A stretch of 64,000 nucleotides of DNA from Sphingobacterium hungaricum (GTDB lineage: Bacteria; Bacteroidota; Bacteroidia; Sphingobacteriales; Sphingobacteriaceae): the NCBI RefSeq assembly GCF_015210005.1, contig NZ_MU158697.1:620001-684000 (forward strand), read 5' to 3'. The stretch's first letter is position 1. Every line of letters starts with the position of its first letter. Under the pieces are notes generated by a model. It was not told the origin of the DNA. It saw nothing but the letters and a program-made list of their open reading frames with translations, and did no database searches. Both the position numbers and the translations under genes were made by a program. This document shows, piece by piece, positions 36,711 to 46,039 of this stretch.

Positions 36711-37214
36711 TTATCTTCCAAAATAAAAATCTTTCTTATCAATCCGATTTGGATCTTCTAATGGATATTCTCGGCGCATTGGAAATACGTCCAATTCATC
36801 CATATTCAATATTCTGCGCAAATCCGGATGTCCTTCAAATTGAATTCCAAAGAAATCATAGGTCTCGCGCTCCATCCAATTCGCTCCGTTATAAACAGTT
36901 GTTGCTGTCGGAATGCTCGGATTTTCACCATCGATAAATACCTTGATTCGCAAACGAACATTGTAGACCATGGCATGTACATGATAAACAACGGCAAAAG
37001 CTTTCGGTTGATTTGGATAATGAACTGCCGTAATATCTGTCAGAAAATTCATCTTCAGATAGGCATCCTGTTTTAAATATTGAAGAACTTCAATGATGGA
37101 ATCTTTGCTGGTTTCAATTGTCAGTAAACCATGAGGTTCACCTATATTTTGAATTTGATCGCCAAACTTTTCAACAAGATGGTTAAGTAAAATCTGGTTA
37201 TTCAATTTATCCAT
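36711..37214 (-). CDS. nuoC: NADH-quinone oxidoreductase subunit C
   Basis: The 30-kDa-type subunit, 167 residues. The C-terminal [20 protein letters not shown] and RREYPLEDP motifs are diagnostic. It overlaps the nuoB stop by 8 nt. Confidence 0.96.
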   Translation of the reverse strand: MDKLNNQILLNHLVEKFGDQIQNIGEPHGLLTIETSKDSIIEVLQYLKQDAYLKMNFLTDITAVHYPNQPKAFAVVYHVHAMVYNVRLRIKVFIDGENPSIPTATTVYNGANWMERETYDFFGIQFEGHPDLRRILNMDELDVFPMRREYPLEDPNRIDKKDFYFGR

Positions 37215-37761
37215 TATCTGTCGCTATTCCATATTTCTCAAGTAATTCTTTGTATTCTGGTGAATTACGTCTGTTTAATGATTCTGTTTTTACGATGTCT
37301 TGCAAACGAAGAACACCATCTAAGATTGCTTCGGGTCTCGGTGGACATCCCGGCACATAAACGTCTACGGGAATGATTTCGTCAATTCCCTGAAGAACTG
37401 AATAGGTGTCAAAAATTCCTCCGCTAGAAGCACAAGCTCCAACAGCGATTACCCAACGGGGTTCGGCCATTTGAAGGTATACTTGTTTCAAAACAGGAGC
37501 CATTTTTTTAGCGATGGTTCCCATTACAAGAAGCATGTCTGCTTGACGAGGAGAAAAACTTGGACGTTCAGCACCAAAGCGAGCCAAATCGTAGGTCGAA
37601 CCCATGGTTGCCATAAATTCAATCCCACAACATGAGGTTGCAAACGGCAACGGCCATAGAGAATTTGCACGCGCTAAGCCAATTGCTTTGTCTAAACTCG
37701 TTGCAAAAAATCCAGCACCTTCAACTCCTGCAGGAGCTTCTGCCAATGTAATTTTACTCAT
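37207..37761 (-). CDS. nuoB: NADH-quinone oxidoreductase subunit B
   Basis: PSST-type subunit of 184 residues holding the terminal N2 4Fe-4S cluster: tandem C44-C45 (SCCGIEFM), C110 (GACASSGG) and C139 ([10 protein letters not shown]). It sits at the junction of the peripheral and membrane arms. It starts 95 nt after nuoA. Confidence 0.97.
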   Translation of the reverse strand: MSKITLAEAPAGVEGAGFFATSLDKAIGLARANSLWPLPFATSCCGIEFMATMGSTYDLARFGAERPSFSPRQADMLLVMGTIAKKMAPVLKQVYLQMAEPRWVIAVGACASSGGIFDTYSVLQGIDEIIPVDVYVPGCPPRPEAILDGVLRLQDIVKTESLNRRNSPEYKELLEKYGIATDNG

Positions 37762-37856
37762 GCGTTGTTTATAATTATGTTTTGTTTAACGACAGCAAGA
37801 TAATAATTATAATACTGTCCATGAAACACTAAGGTATATTTAGAATCATTCTAACG

Positions 37857-38228
37857 TTAGTGCCAGTCTAGTGCTTTTTTCTTTAAAATGTAGATAAAAC
37901 CCAACAATAGCAAGCCCATAAAGATGAACATTTCGATCAATCCTTGCATGCCGAATTCACGGAAATTCACTGCCCAAGGGTACATAAAAATGACCTCAAT
38001 GTCAAAAATCACGAACAGGATAGCGACTAGAAAATACTTGATCGAGAAAGGCTGACGCGCATTACCAATTACCTCTACCCCTGATTCAAAGGAAGATAGT
38101 TTATTTTCCGTACGAACTTTGGGCCCAATCAAATGGGTGATAATTATCGTCGAAATTCCAAAGCCTGCAGCAACAGCTAATTGAATTAGAATAGGAACAT
38201 AATCTACTGGAGCACTTTCTAATGGCAT
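37857..38228 (-). CDS. nuoA: NADH-quinone oxidoreductase subunit A
   Basis: First gene of the 14-gene operon: a three-helix membrane subunit of 123 residues. FESGVEVIGNARQPFSIKYFL and the following FDIEVIFMYPWAVNF are typical (the ESG loop and acidic residue next to the quinone site). Adjacent genes are all in the canonical A-N order with small gaps. Confidence 0.96.
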   Translation of the reverse strand: MPLESAPVDYVPILIQLAVAAGFGISTIIITHLIGPKVRTENKLSSFESGVEVIGNARQPFSIKYFLVAILFVIFDIEVIFMYPWAVNFREFGMQGLIEMFIFMGLLLLGFIYILKKKALDWH

Positions 38229-38269
38229 AGTATGAAAAGTTTAAATTAAGTTTACTAGGTGCAAAATAA

Positions 38270-38277
38270 CAAAAATA
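38270..38277 (-). promoter_or_regulatory. Putative -7 box of the nuo operon
   Basis: TATTTTTG on the minus strand, 41 nt before the nuoA ATG. The -33 region would fall in the upstream terminator stem and shows no proper TTG at the right distance, so the call is tentative. Confidence 0.35.
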
Positions 38278-38295
38278 AATTTTAGGGCAAACAAA

Positions 38296-38319
38296 AAGGG
38301 GCTTAAATTTAAGCCCCTT
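38296..38319 (-). terminator. Rho-independent terminator of the TonB/TPR cluster
   Basis: Perfect 24-nt palindrome, AAGGGGCTTAAA and its complement, followed on the minus strand by TTTTTGTTTG. It lies 20 nt after the TPR gene stop and separates it from nuoA. Confidence 0.88.
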
Positions 38320-38339
38320 AACTGATAATTAATAAAATC

Positions 38340-40076
38340 TTATAATTGATCGTAAAATTGTAAAGCAAACTCATCTTCTGGATTCACTTTCAAAGTTTCT
38401 CCAAACAAAGCTTTTGCTTTAGCATTATCACCTTGGTAATATGCGTAGAATGCCAAATAGTTATTTGCATCAATTAAATATTCGTTCGCGTTAGTTACAT
38501 CTGGTTTAGCTTTAACAGCTTCAATTAATTTTGTAAAGCTATCTACAAATAAACCTTTTGCTTCCTCTGGATTGTACATTACGTTGTCTAATCCTAATTC
38601 CGCTAAACCTTTATAATACAAAGCAGGAATATAGTATTTATCTACATCTTCTTGCTTAGTTGCTTTTGTAACTGCTCCAAGAGCTGCAACTGCTTTTTCT
38701 AAATGTGGTTTAGCTTCTGCTAATTTAGCAAGACCACCATCTTCTACTTCTGGTTCGCCTTCTTTCACTGCAAGAATCTTACTTCCAATACCGTACTCGC
38801 CTAATCCGATGTAGTAGTTTGCATCATAGTAGTAATCTGATTCAGGCATTGAAGCTGGAATCGCAAATAAACCAATGGCTGCTGGGACGTCTCCATCTGT
38901 GTATTTCGCAAATGCAGTCTCAGAAATCTCTGCTAATAAATCATCTTCTTCTGCTTGCTTAGCAATCGCTTCTTTTAACAAACGAGTTCCTTCTTCATTG
39001 TTACCGATTCCGATATTCGCTAATCCAGCATACAAATAATCGCGAGGGATTAAACGCTCAGGCTGTACTTTTTCGAATAATTGTTTTAAGTATTCAGCAG
39101 ATTTAGCATAATCTTTATCTTGGTTGTATGCAATGTATCCTAAATAACGGAAAACTTTAGCATCAACACCAGGAGCATTAGCCAATTCTTGAGAAACTGT
39201 TTTTAACTCATCATAGTTACCAGAGTATACCAAGAAATCGGCATAACGCGTTTTCGCTTCTACAGAGTTATCACCAGTCAAGCTCAAATACTTTTTATAG
39301 TTTTCTACTGCTTTTTGGTTGATTTCTCTATAATCCTCTTCTGGAGCTTTTAATGAAGACAAATAATATGTCTCTGCTAGCTCACGATAAATCGGTGCAT
39401 AGTTTGGATTTTCGGTTCCTAACGTAGCCAATTGCTCTAGCACGATATCGTATGCTTGTGCTCTACGGCTGATAATTGCTTGACCAATTTTTGGATCTAT
39501 TAAAGTTCCATCAATGTCCAATGCATCGCTATAGCTTAAATATGCTTGATTACTTTCACGTAAACCTGAATAAGCATCACCCAATGCTACAGATACTTCA
39601 GCATCTTTCGCATTTTTAGCTTTCGCTTGAGTTAAATATTCAATTGCTTTTGTGAAATCTGGTTTTGGTGCATCAATGTATGCACGTCCAACGTAGAACA
39701 AAGGCAAATAATCCTTTTTACCTAAGTTAGAAGTCGCTGTCGTAAATTTCGTTTGCGCAGCCGCTTCATTTCCTTTGTATAAATCAACGATACCTAAACC
39801 GACAACATTCAATTTTTCATTAGGCGCATTTGTTACACCTTCATTGAAAACGATCGCCGCCGAATCAATTTTATCATTGATCAAATGAATCTGCCCTAAA
39901 TAAAAATAGTTCTGCCCATCTTTCGCTTTCTTCACAACGAGTTGTTGCAGCATTCCTTTAGCCTTATCATACTGTTCAGCCTGCATTGCTGCTTTAGCCT
40001 CTTTTAAGTTTTGAGCGCTAGCTGAACCGACAGCACCCGCTAAAAGAAGACTCAAAAATAATTTGTTACTTGTCAT
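38340..40076 (-). CDS. Periplasmic TPR protein of the exb-tonB cluster
   Basis: A 578-residue protein with a signal peptide (LFLSLLLAGAVGSASAQ) and tetratricopeptide repeats from residue 22 to the end, for example AKAAMQAEQYDKAKGMLQQL, FYLGQIHLINDKIDSA and the final NYLAFYAYYQGDNAKAKALF. No catalytic domain. It follows the PstS-like lipoprotein gene by 28 nt and closes the exbB-exbD-exbD-tonB cluster. This arrangement is, to my knowledge, conserved in Bacteroidota, which suggests a periplasmic adaptor linked to the TonB system, but that is inference. Confidence 0.82.
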   Translation of the reverse strand: MTSNKLFLSLLLAGAVGSASAQNLKEAKAAMQAEQYDKAKGMLQQLVVKKAKDGQNYFYLGQIHLINDKIDSAAIVFNEGVTNAPNEKLNVVGLGIVDLYKGNEAAAQTKFTTATSNLGKKDYLPLFYVGRAYIDAPKPDFTKAIEYLTQAKAKNAKDAEVSVALGDAYSGLRESNQAYLSYSDALDIDGTLIDPKIGQAIISRRAQAYDIVLEQLATLGTENPNYAPIYRELAETYYLSSLKAPEEDYREINQKAVENYKKYLSLTGDNSVEAKTRYADFLVYSGNYDELKTVSQELANAPGVDAKVFRYLGYIAYNQDKDYAKSAEYLKQLFEKVQPERLIPRDYLYAGLANIGIGNNEEGTRLLKEAIAKQAEEDDLLAEISETAFAKYTDGDVPAAIGLFAIPASMPESDYYYDANYYIGLGEYGIGSKILAVKEGEPEVEDGGLAKLAEAKPHLEKAVAALGAVTKATKQEDVDKYYIPALYYKGLAELGLDNVMYNPEEAKGLFVDSFTKLIEAVKAKPDVTNANEYLIDANNYLAFYAYYQGDNAKAKALFGETLKVNPEDEFALQFYDQL

Positions 40077-40104
40077 AATCTATCTTTTATTCTTTTGTTT
40101 TATA

Positions 40105-41031
40105 CTAATTTATATTATCCTTAATTATTATTTCTCTTCCTGGCATTGAAGCAGGCAATAAGCCTGATTTCAGTACGATTCGTTGCCCTCTATCGCCAGT
40201 CAAAAAAGCCGAAAATCCAATCCCTAATCCTGTATTTGGTTGATAGTTCAACACGTATATAGGTCTTGACAATGGATATGTTTCGGTTGCAAGACTAGAT
40301 TGCGATGGCTTGTGAAACAAGCCGTCTTTTGCGCCTTCCCCATTGTTTTGGACGCTTAAGATACGAATTTTATCCTTTTCTCCAAAAGATTCGCTTGCAT
40401 CAATGTATTGATTTAAGCTCATAACTCCTATCGAAGCAGGATTTGAAACTACAGCATTCAGAATTGCATCTACATCTTTTTGTGTCTGAACACTTTTTGA
40501 AGATACCGTCTCCAAATTTCCTAATTCTTTCAAATAACGCAACGCGCTTGAATTCAAATTGTCAAAAATCAGATTTGCACTGCCCTTTGTACTTCCATTC
40601 AACAGTTCAACAATATCCGAAACCCGGATACTCGTATCTGCGCTGGACTTATTCCCAACTAAAATTATGCCATCATATCCAATTTTAAATATTCTTGGTG
40701 ATATTGAACGTTGAGCGAAATATTCGTTTTCTTTCGCCGACAGTTCTCTCGTCAAAATTCCGATTGGAGCTTTGTCCGTCAACAAGGTATTTATAGCCAG
40801 AATTTCTGGCGCTGGAATCAAATTAACTTTGCTATTTGGATAAGATTGATGAAAAACATCGACTTGTTCTTGAATCAATGGAAGTACAGATTCATCGACA
40901 GCAACATTTAGTGTTCCTGTCAAGATATCGTCTTTATCCGAAGCTTCAGCTTTTCCTTCTGTTTTGCTCGATTGGCATGCCACAACGAAAACAAAAGCAA
41001 AAAGGAAAAAGATATTTACTAATCTCATCAT
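40105..41031 (-). CDS. PstS-like substrate-binding lipoprotein
   Basis: A 308-residue lipoprotein: the signal MMRLVNIFFLFAFVFVVAC places the lipid-bearing Cys at residue 19. The mature part has the periplasmic binding-protein fold of the PstS/phosphate class (IGILTRELSAKENEYF; YDGIILVGNKSSADTSI; a C-terminal PLSRPIYVLNYQP, GFSAFLTGDRGQRIVLKSGL). No pst permease genes are nearby; instead it lies between the TonB cluster and a TPR gene. Role in phosphate uptake is therefore uncertain; it may act as a sensor or anchor. ATG start at 41031 or the next ATG. Confidence 0.85.
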   Translation of the reverse strand: MMRLVNIFFLFAFVFVVACQSSKTEGKAEASDKDDILTGTLNVAVDESVLPLIQEQVDVFHQSYPNSKVNLIPAPEILAINTLLTDKAPIGILTRELSAKENEYFAQRSISPRIFKIGYDGIILVGNKSSADTSIRVSDIVELLNGSTKGSANLIFDNLNSSALRYLKELGNLETVSSKSVQTQKDVDAILNAVVSNPASIGVMSLNQYIDASESFGEKDKIRILSVQNNGEGAKDGLFHKPSQSSLATETYPLSRPIYVLNYQPNTGLGIGFSAFLTGDRGQRIVLKSGLLPASMPGREIIIKDNIN

Positions 41032-41081
41032 ATTATTTAGAGCACAATTGCGTTAAAAAGATTAACATAGAACTAAAAAAA

Positions 41082-41318
41082 TTAATTCCTAAAGTTATTT
41101 TGCCATAATCTAGCAAAGCGCATGAAGGAATAGACAATCAGCAATACTCCAAAAAGAGTACGGTAAGTTGGGTCAATTTGTAATGGAAAGCCTTTCCAGA
41201 ATATAATAAGCAAGCCTAAAATAAAATAGAAGGCGAACATGCAAAGGCCCAAAATGGACAGAAATCGCTTTGATGGCGATTTCTGTCTATAATTATTTGT
41301 CTGTTGTTTATTAATCAT
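41082..41318 (-). CDS. Small two-helix membrane protein
   Basis: A 78-residue protein starting 9 nt after tonB. Two hydrophobic segments are seen, FLSILGLCMFAFYFILGLLI and a second near TLFGVLLIVYSFMRF. No motif is recognised. It is part of the exb-tonB cluster by position. The frame opens at a TTG at 41324; the ATG at 41318 (MINKQQTNNY) is chosen. A 12-bp inverted repeat lies inside its first codons. Confidence 0.7.
   Translation of the reverse strand: MINKQQTNNYRQKSPSKRFLSILGLCMFAFYFILGLLIIFWKGFPLQIDPTYRTLFGVLLIVYSFMRFARLWQNNFRN
41257..41287 (-). other. Hairpin inside the start of the small membrane gene
   Basis: Perfect arms GACAGAAATCGC (41257-41268) and GCGATTTCTGTC (41276-41287) with a 7-nt loop, extendable by three more pairs. 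It sits 40-70 nt after the tonB stop, within the coding sequence of the next gene. The T-run after it is weak. Confidence 0.65.
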
Positions 41319-41327
41319 AAACAATGA

Positions 41328-42200
41328 TTACATATTTGTTAAATCCAGACGGATCGGCATTTTAAACTGAACACGCACAGGTCGTCCGTTTTGGATACCC
41401 GGTTTCCATTTTTTTGCCTTTTTAATAACATTCACCGCAGCTTGACCTGTTCCGTAAGATAAATCTCTAAGGACTTTAACATCCGTTAAACTTCCATCTT
41501 TCTCGACAACAAAGGTTACTTCAACTGTTCCTTTAACTCCAGCATCAATTGCGCCTTGAGGATACGAGTAGTTAGCTCCAATCCATTCACGGAAAGCATT
41601 GATACCACCAGGAGGCTGAGGAGCAATTTCCACTGACTCAAAAATCGTATTTGGATCACCATTAGGGTCTCCTGTTGCAGAACCTGTGATTTGACCTTCA
41701 ACTTTCTTCGGGCCAAACTCTCCGGTTGGAACTCCAGAAGCTCCTTTTGTACCTTTTAAAGTAATACGAGCAGGAGTTTTATTGTCCTTTTTAATTTCTT
41801 CTTGAGAAACTACCTCTTCTTTTACTTGATTTTGAGGAACTACCTTAGGCTCTGGGAAACGCACCAAGTCTTCCGCAGGCGGTTCTTGGGCAATTCGTTG
41901 AGGAGGTGCTTCATCTGGTAAAGGCTCTTCTTCTTCCTCAGGCTCGGGTATCACTAAATCCTCAAGCGTAACTTCTGTAATTACAGGAGGCGCTTCTACT
42001 TGCTTATCAGGGAACAATTTCAGATTGAACGCTTTTGGGATACTGAATAAAGCAACCACACCGATAATAACCAACAAACCAATGTTTGTTGCTCTCGGCG
42101 CTAGCTTGCGTAACTGATACGCACCGTATGCTTTATTTCTGTCTGCAAAAACGACATCTAGCCATTCGTCCTTGAAAATATTTAATTTAGAACCAAACAT
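41328..42200 (-). CDS. tonB: TonB energy transducer
   Basis: A 290-residue TonB protein: cytoplasmic start, one membrane helix at about 38-57 (NIGLLVIIGVVALFSIPK), a Pro/Glu-rich spacer (about 70-125, with PEPEEEEEPLPDEAPPQR), and the C-terminal TonB domain (about 215-288: GVKGTVEVTFVVEKDGSL and GRPVRVQFKMPIRLDL). It couples the ExbBD proton motor to outer-membrane receptors. It is fourth in the exbB-exbD-exbD-tonB order. Confidence 0.95.
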   Translation of the reverse strand: MFGSKLNIFKDEWLDVVFADRNKAYGAYQLRKLAPRATNIGLLVIIGVVALFSIPKAFNLKLFPDKQVEAPPVITEVTLEDLVIPEPEEEEEPLPDEAPPQRIAQEPPAEDLVRFPEPKVVPQNQVKEEVVSQEEIKKDNKTPARITLKGTKGASGVPTGEFGPKKVEGQITGSATGDPNGDPNTIFESVEIAPQPPGGINAFREWIGANYSYPQGAIDAGVKGTVEVTFVVEKDGSLTDVKVLRDLSYGTGQAAVNVIKKAKKWKPGIQNGRPVRVQFKMPIRLDLTNM

Positions 42201-42218
42201 ATTTAAATATTTATAGCA

Positions 42219-42773
42219 TTAGTCATTGAATAGACTCTCGCTTTTTAAAACTTCAATTTCTTCGTCATTGATTTTAGAAATCATGTAGCGCTTGATATCC
42301 ACAATTTTCATTTCATCTAATACGTCGATTAGATTGCGTGTTATGGATTTTTCACTAGGTCTGATAACTACAATCAAATCCTTATCTGCCCCAGCTCTTT
42401 TTGGAACTTCTGCTTTCATTTGTTGTAAGACTTTGCGGATTCCCTCTTTACTGTAATCTACCGTAGTAGGTGGGTAAATAGGATTAGCTAATTGTCCGTA
42501 GTACCATGAAATTTTATTGTCAGAACCTAATAACAATGTGATGGAACGATTATCGGCAATTTCCAAGTTATCGTTGGCATCCATTTTATTTTTGTCTGGC
42601 ATCGCAATGTCCATTGCTTGAGGCTTATTCAAGGAGGTGGTTAACATGAAGAACGTGATTAGCAAGAAAGCTAAATCCACCATGGCTGTTAAGTCTACCT
42701 TACCACCAGATTTCTTTGCTCTTACCTTTCCGCCTTTTTTACCACCGCCGGAATCTTGATTTAATTCTGCCAT
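42219..42773 (-). CDS. exbD: ExbD/TolR family biopolymer transport protein (second copy)
   Basis: One N-terminal membrane helix (VDLTAMVDLAFLLITFFMLTT, with the functional Asp in AMVDLAF) and a periplasmic domain ending MISKINDEEIEVLKSESLFND. The length of 184 residues is near the family norm. Two different ExbD proteins in tandem are typical of this phylum's TonB clusters. 18 nt after the first exbD. Confidence 0.92.
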   Translation of the reverse strand: MAELNQDSGGGKKGGKVRAKKSGGKVDLTAMVDLAFLLITFFMLTTSLNKPQAMDIAMPDKNKMDANDNLEIADNRSITLLLGSDNKISWYYGQLANPIYPPTTVDYSKEGIRKVLQQMKAEVPKRAGADKDLIVVIRPSEKSITRNLIDVLDEMKIVDIKRYMISKINDEEIEVLKSESLFND

Positions 42774-42791
42774 TTTTCTTTTTTATTACTA

Positions 42792-43445
42792 TTATTCCGC
42801 AGCGCGCAATCCAGTTACAAAACTAAATTTGTTTTGTTTTTGGTTACGTAATGTTTCAATAATCAAATTAATCGATGGATATTTTTCTCCTGCGTCAGCT
42901 TTAATAGCCACTTTCATCGGCCCTGGATCTACAAAGTCATTGTCTTCTGCTTCACGATTTCTGTTGTAAGAAATTGTTGCAATCCGTGCTTGTTGTACCC
43001 AATGGTATAATTCATTGGAAACATTCTCTGTACTATCTACTGGAATACCTGTTTGGATTTGCTCCGTTCTCTTGTCATTATCAAGAGAAAGAAGTTGTCT
43101 CAAATTTTTGATAGGAACTCCGACCTCATCTATGGCTTTAAATTTTTCATACTCCTCTTCCGAGAAAGCAATGCTATATTTTGAAGACATATTTCTAAGT
43201 GTTTCTACCCGAACTTCTGGGTTTTTAACACCAAAGAAAATCTTCTCACCTTTCACTGTGATCACACCTAAATTATCATCTGGTAATTTATCTAGTGTGG
43301 TCGAAGCTGGAGTGTCTACAGGCATAACTTCCGGTTGACGAGCTGTTGCAGTCAAAACAAAGAATGTAAGCAATAGGAACGATACGTCACACATTGCTGT
43401 CATATCAATCGAAGTACTTTGTCTTTTTACTTTAGCTCTTGCCAT
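42792..43445 (-). CDS. exbD: ExbD/TolR family biopolymer transport protein (first copy)
   Basis: A 217-residue protein with one helix (TSIDMTAMCDVSFLLLTFFV, with the Asp in AMCDVSF) and an unusually long periplasmic domain ending FSFVTGLRAAE. It differs clearly from the second ExbD. The two may form a heteromer or serve different motors. 102 nt downstream of exbB. Confidence 0.9.
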   Translation of the reverse strand: MARAKVKRQSTSIDMTAMCDVSFLLLTFFVLTATARQPEVMPVDTPASTTLDKLPDDNLGVITVKGEKIFFGVKNPEVRVETLRNMSSKYSIAFSEEEYEKFKAIDEVGVPIKNLRQLLSLDNDKRTEQIQTGIPVDSTENVSNELYHWVQQARIATISYNRNREAEDNDFVDPGPMKVAIKADAGEKYPSINLIIETLRNQKQNKFSFVTGLRAAE

Positions 43446-43546
43446 TTTTTTACCTCTTTAATTTTATTAACAATTCTATTCGTTTTAATTAAGATGCTTT
43501 TTCATATTTATTTCCATAAATAAATATGAAAAAAGCAACGAAATTT

Positions 43547-44377
43547 TTATTTGTGGTTCGAAGCGTACGTTTGTACGATTGAGAAACCAGCCTCATCGAT
43601 AGAATAAGTTAACTTGTCAATTTTCGCAGTTAAGATGTTGTACATAATAATCGCAAAAGTTGAAGTTGCAATACCAGTTGCTGTATTGATTAAGGCTTCC
43701 GAGATACCGTTTGCCAATTTAGCTGAATCTGGAGCACCACCTGTTGCTAATGCTGAGAAGGCCTTGATCATACCTGTTACCGTTCCTAATAAACCTGTTA
43801 ATGTACCGATAGATACTAATGTTGCTAAAACATTTAAGTTTTTCTCTAACATTGGCATTTCTAAAGCAGTAGTTTCTTCAATTTCTTTTTGAATTGCTAA
43901 AGCAGATTTTTCAGAATCAAGTCCTGGATTTGCAGAAACGTCTTTGTATTTCAATAAACCAGCTTTGATTACGTTAGCTACAGAACCTTTTTGTTTATCA
44001 CACTCAGAGATCGCTGCATCAATGTTACCGCCATTGATTAATTGTTGAACTTTTCTTACAAAATTTCCTACGTTGCCAGTTCCTGAAGCTTTACTGATTA
44101 CGATAAAACGTTCGATAGAGAATACCCAAACCATAAGGAATAAACCAATAAGGATAGGTACAATTACACCTGCGTGATAGATCATACCACCGTAGTTACC
44201 CGGAAGTGGTTGATTTTCTCTATTACCATCGATAAAGTTTGAAGGAGCTCCCATTACGAATTCCCAAACGATATATCCGAGGATAAAACAAATGATAATT
44301 GCTAAACTCGCAAATAAATTACTTGAATTGCCGCTCTCTTGTTTTGCTGGGCTAGTAGTTTTTGGTGCGTTTGCCAT
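43547..44377 (-). CDS. exbB: ExbB/TolQ/MotA family proton channel protein
   Basis: A 276-residue inner-membrane protein with an N-terminal helix pair, then VSIGTLTGLLGTVTGMIKAF and ALINTATGIATSTFAIIMYN, the channel helices of ExbB/TolQ. It powers TonB together with ExbD. First gene of the cluster; a TATATTTG box lies at 44470-44477. Confidence 0.95.
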   Translation of the reverse strand: MANAPKTTSPAKQESGNSSNLFASLAIIICFILGYIVWEFVMGAPSNFIDGNRENQPLPGNYGGMIYHAGVIVPILIGLFLMVWVFSIERFIVISKASGTGNVGNFVRKVQQLINGGNIDAAISECDKQKGSVANVIKAGLLKYKDVSANPGLDSEKSALAIQKEIEETTALEMPMLEKNLNVLATLVSIGTLTGLLGTVTGMIKAFSALATGGAPDSAKLANGISEALINTATGIATSTFAIIMYNILTAKIDKLTYSIDEAGFSIVQTYASNHK

Positions 44378-44805
44378 TTTTCTAATTTTTAGATTTTTTA
44401 CTGTTGTTTAATATAATGTTTAATTCAATTTGTGCAATTGTTTGGCGTTTATTTTGCCTAAAAGCAAAACAAATATACTATTTTGTGTTAAAAATAAAAT
44501 TTTAATTGCTTTTAAAATATAGTTTCATAAAATTTCTGCAATAAATCTCGGAATGAACATCAGCGGACATCTTATCCCGATTAGGTACCACATTTGAAAT
44601 AGTTAGATTGACCATATATTTTACAATGAAAATCATTTTTTTTCTTAAATGCAAATTATTAAAATATTAAATGTTAAAAATAAGTGAGTGTTTACTCATT
44701 TCTTGTTAATAATTCTACACACGCTAATTCAACGCTTAAAGAACCGAAATAGTATGTTTTTGTTCTTAACTATTTTAAAAAAAATTATTCTATAAGTGTA
44801 AACAT
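44378..44805. other. Intergenic region upstream of exbB
   Basis: About 430 AT-rich bases without a gene. It holds the exbB -7 box (44470-44477) and, on the minus strand after the SUI1 gene, an 8-bp hairpin (AAGTGAGT / ACTCATTT, around 44682-44701) followed by a T-rich run, which could end the lipid-kinase/SUI1 transcript. Nothing else stands out. Confidence 0.5.
44470..44477 (-). promoter_or_regulatory. Putative -7 box of the exbB-tonB operon
   Basis: TATATTTG on the minus strand, 92 nt upstream of the exbB ATG. No TTG at the proper distance, so it is a partial match. Confidence 0.4.
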
Positions 44806-45156
44806 TTATCCACCAACACCTTTTACTTGGAAACCTTCTGATTCTAAATAGGCCATTATCTTTAGTTTAAAATCTCCCTGTATTAAAATCTCCCCATCTT
44901 TGGCAGACCCGCCAACCCCACATTTTTGTTTCAATGTTTTCGCCAAATTATTTAAATCTTCGTCAGAACCTATAAAACCCGTTATTAATGTAACGACTTT
45001 CCCCTTTCTAGACTTACGATCTAAAGCGACTTTTAGTTTTTGCTGCCTGTTGGGCAAAGTCTCTCTATCGGTAATTTCTTCGGATGAAACGTAATCATAA
45101 TTGTCTGCTGTGGAATAAACAATCCCTTCAAACCGCTGTTTTTTCTCTTTTGCCAT
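44806..45156 (-). CDS. SUI1/YciH-family translation factor
   Basis: A 116-residue protein related to eukaryotic eIF1. The SUI1 domain fills the C-terminal two-thirds (LKVALDRKSRKGKVVTLITG, then LKQKCGVGGSAKDGEILIQG and VKGVGG at the end). Bacterial homologs have been linked to start-site selection, but the role is not settled. It follows the lipid kinase gene by 4 nt. Confidence 0.9.
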   Translation of the reverse strand: MAKEKKQRFEGIVYSTADNYDYVSSEEITDRETLPNRQQKLKVALDRKSRKGKVVTLITGFIGSDEDLNNLAKTLKQKCGVGGSAKDGEILIQGDFKLKIMAYLESEGFQVKGVGG

Positions 45157-45160
45157 GCCT

Positions 45161-46039
45161 TTAACAAATAATTTTAAGTGATTTCGGATTAATTTTTATT
45201 GATAATGTATTTTCTAATTCAATGGGTTCGCCATCAACATGAACGGGTCCGCCGTCCGTCCGTTCAATCACAATATCCTTTCCAGGTATAATTTCTACGT
45301 ATTCGGATTGATCGGCAGTTTTGTTGAATAAATGAAAAACCATCATCGGAAGGTTGTATAACGGAAATTTGTGGACGATGCAGACATCCAACAAACCATC
45401 GTTAACGGATGCGTTCGGAGCGATGTATGCATTATTTCCATATTGTGGAGAATTCGCTACGCTAATCATAAAAGCTTCTCGCTCATAGGTCTTCCCATCG
45501 ACTGTCAATATGTACTTTTTCGTCTTATATTTACTTAACACATTAATCGCTGCGCGTAAATAACCGATAGGCCCGCGGATTGAATCTGTCGCAAAGCGGT
45601 CGCTGACCGATGCATCGAAACCCAAACCTGCAATATTAAAAAAATGACGCTTATTAATAAGGCCACAATCTACTTCCACAAATTCAAATCGATTAATCCG
45701 GCGAATTGCAGATGCCTCATTTAATGGAATTCCCAAATACAAAGCCAATCCATTTCCTGATCCCTCGGGAATAATTCCTAGCGGAATACCAGAATCCACC
45801 AAAGCCGAACCAATTTCGTTGATTGTGCCATCGCCACCTACAGCCACTACGGCATCATATTGTTCTTCGATTGCATTTTTTGCTAATTCGTAAGCATGGT
45901 TCGCATGAGTCGTTTGCTGGAATGTGGGATTAAATTTCTGTAAATCTAAAACCTCTAATATTTGCTTGTTAAATGCGGTTTTCTTTTTACCTCCAGAAAT
46001 CGGATTTATAACAAATAATATACTTTTTCTCTCTGCCAT
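45161..46039 (-). CDS. Diacylglycerol/lipid kinase family protein (DagK-like)
   Basis: A 292-residue lipid kinase with the DAG-kinase catalytic motif VAVGGDGTINEIGSAL (GGDGT at 68-72) and IIPEGSGNGLALYLGIP. The C-terminal beta-domain (VDCGLINKRHFFNIAGLGFDA; VHVDGEPIEL) is present. It may phosphorylate diacylglycerol or a sphingoid lipid, the latter being plausible in this family because sphingolipids occur in these bacteria. ATG at 46039; forms a two-gene unit with the SUI1 gene. Confidence 0.9.
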   Translation of the reverse strand: MAERKSILFVINPISGGKKKTAFNKQILEVLDLQKFNPTFQQTTHANHAYELAKNAIEEQYDAVVAVGGDGTINEIGSALVDSGIPLGIIPEGSGNGLALYLGIPLNEASAIRRINRFEFVEVDCGLINKRHFFNIAGLGFDASVSDRFATDSIRGPIGYLRAAINVLSKYKTKKYILTVDGKTYEREAFMISVANSPQYGNNAYIAPNASVNDGLLDVCIVHKFPLYNLPMMVFHLFNKTADQSEYVEIIPGKDIVIERTDGGPVHVDGEPIELENTLSIKINPKSLKIIC

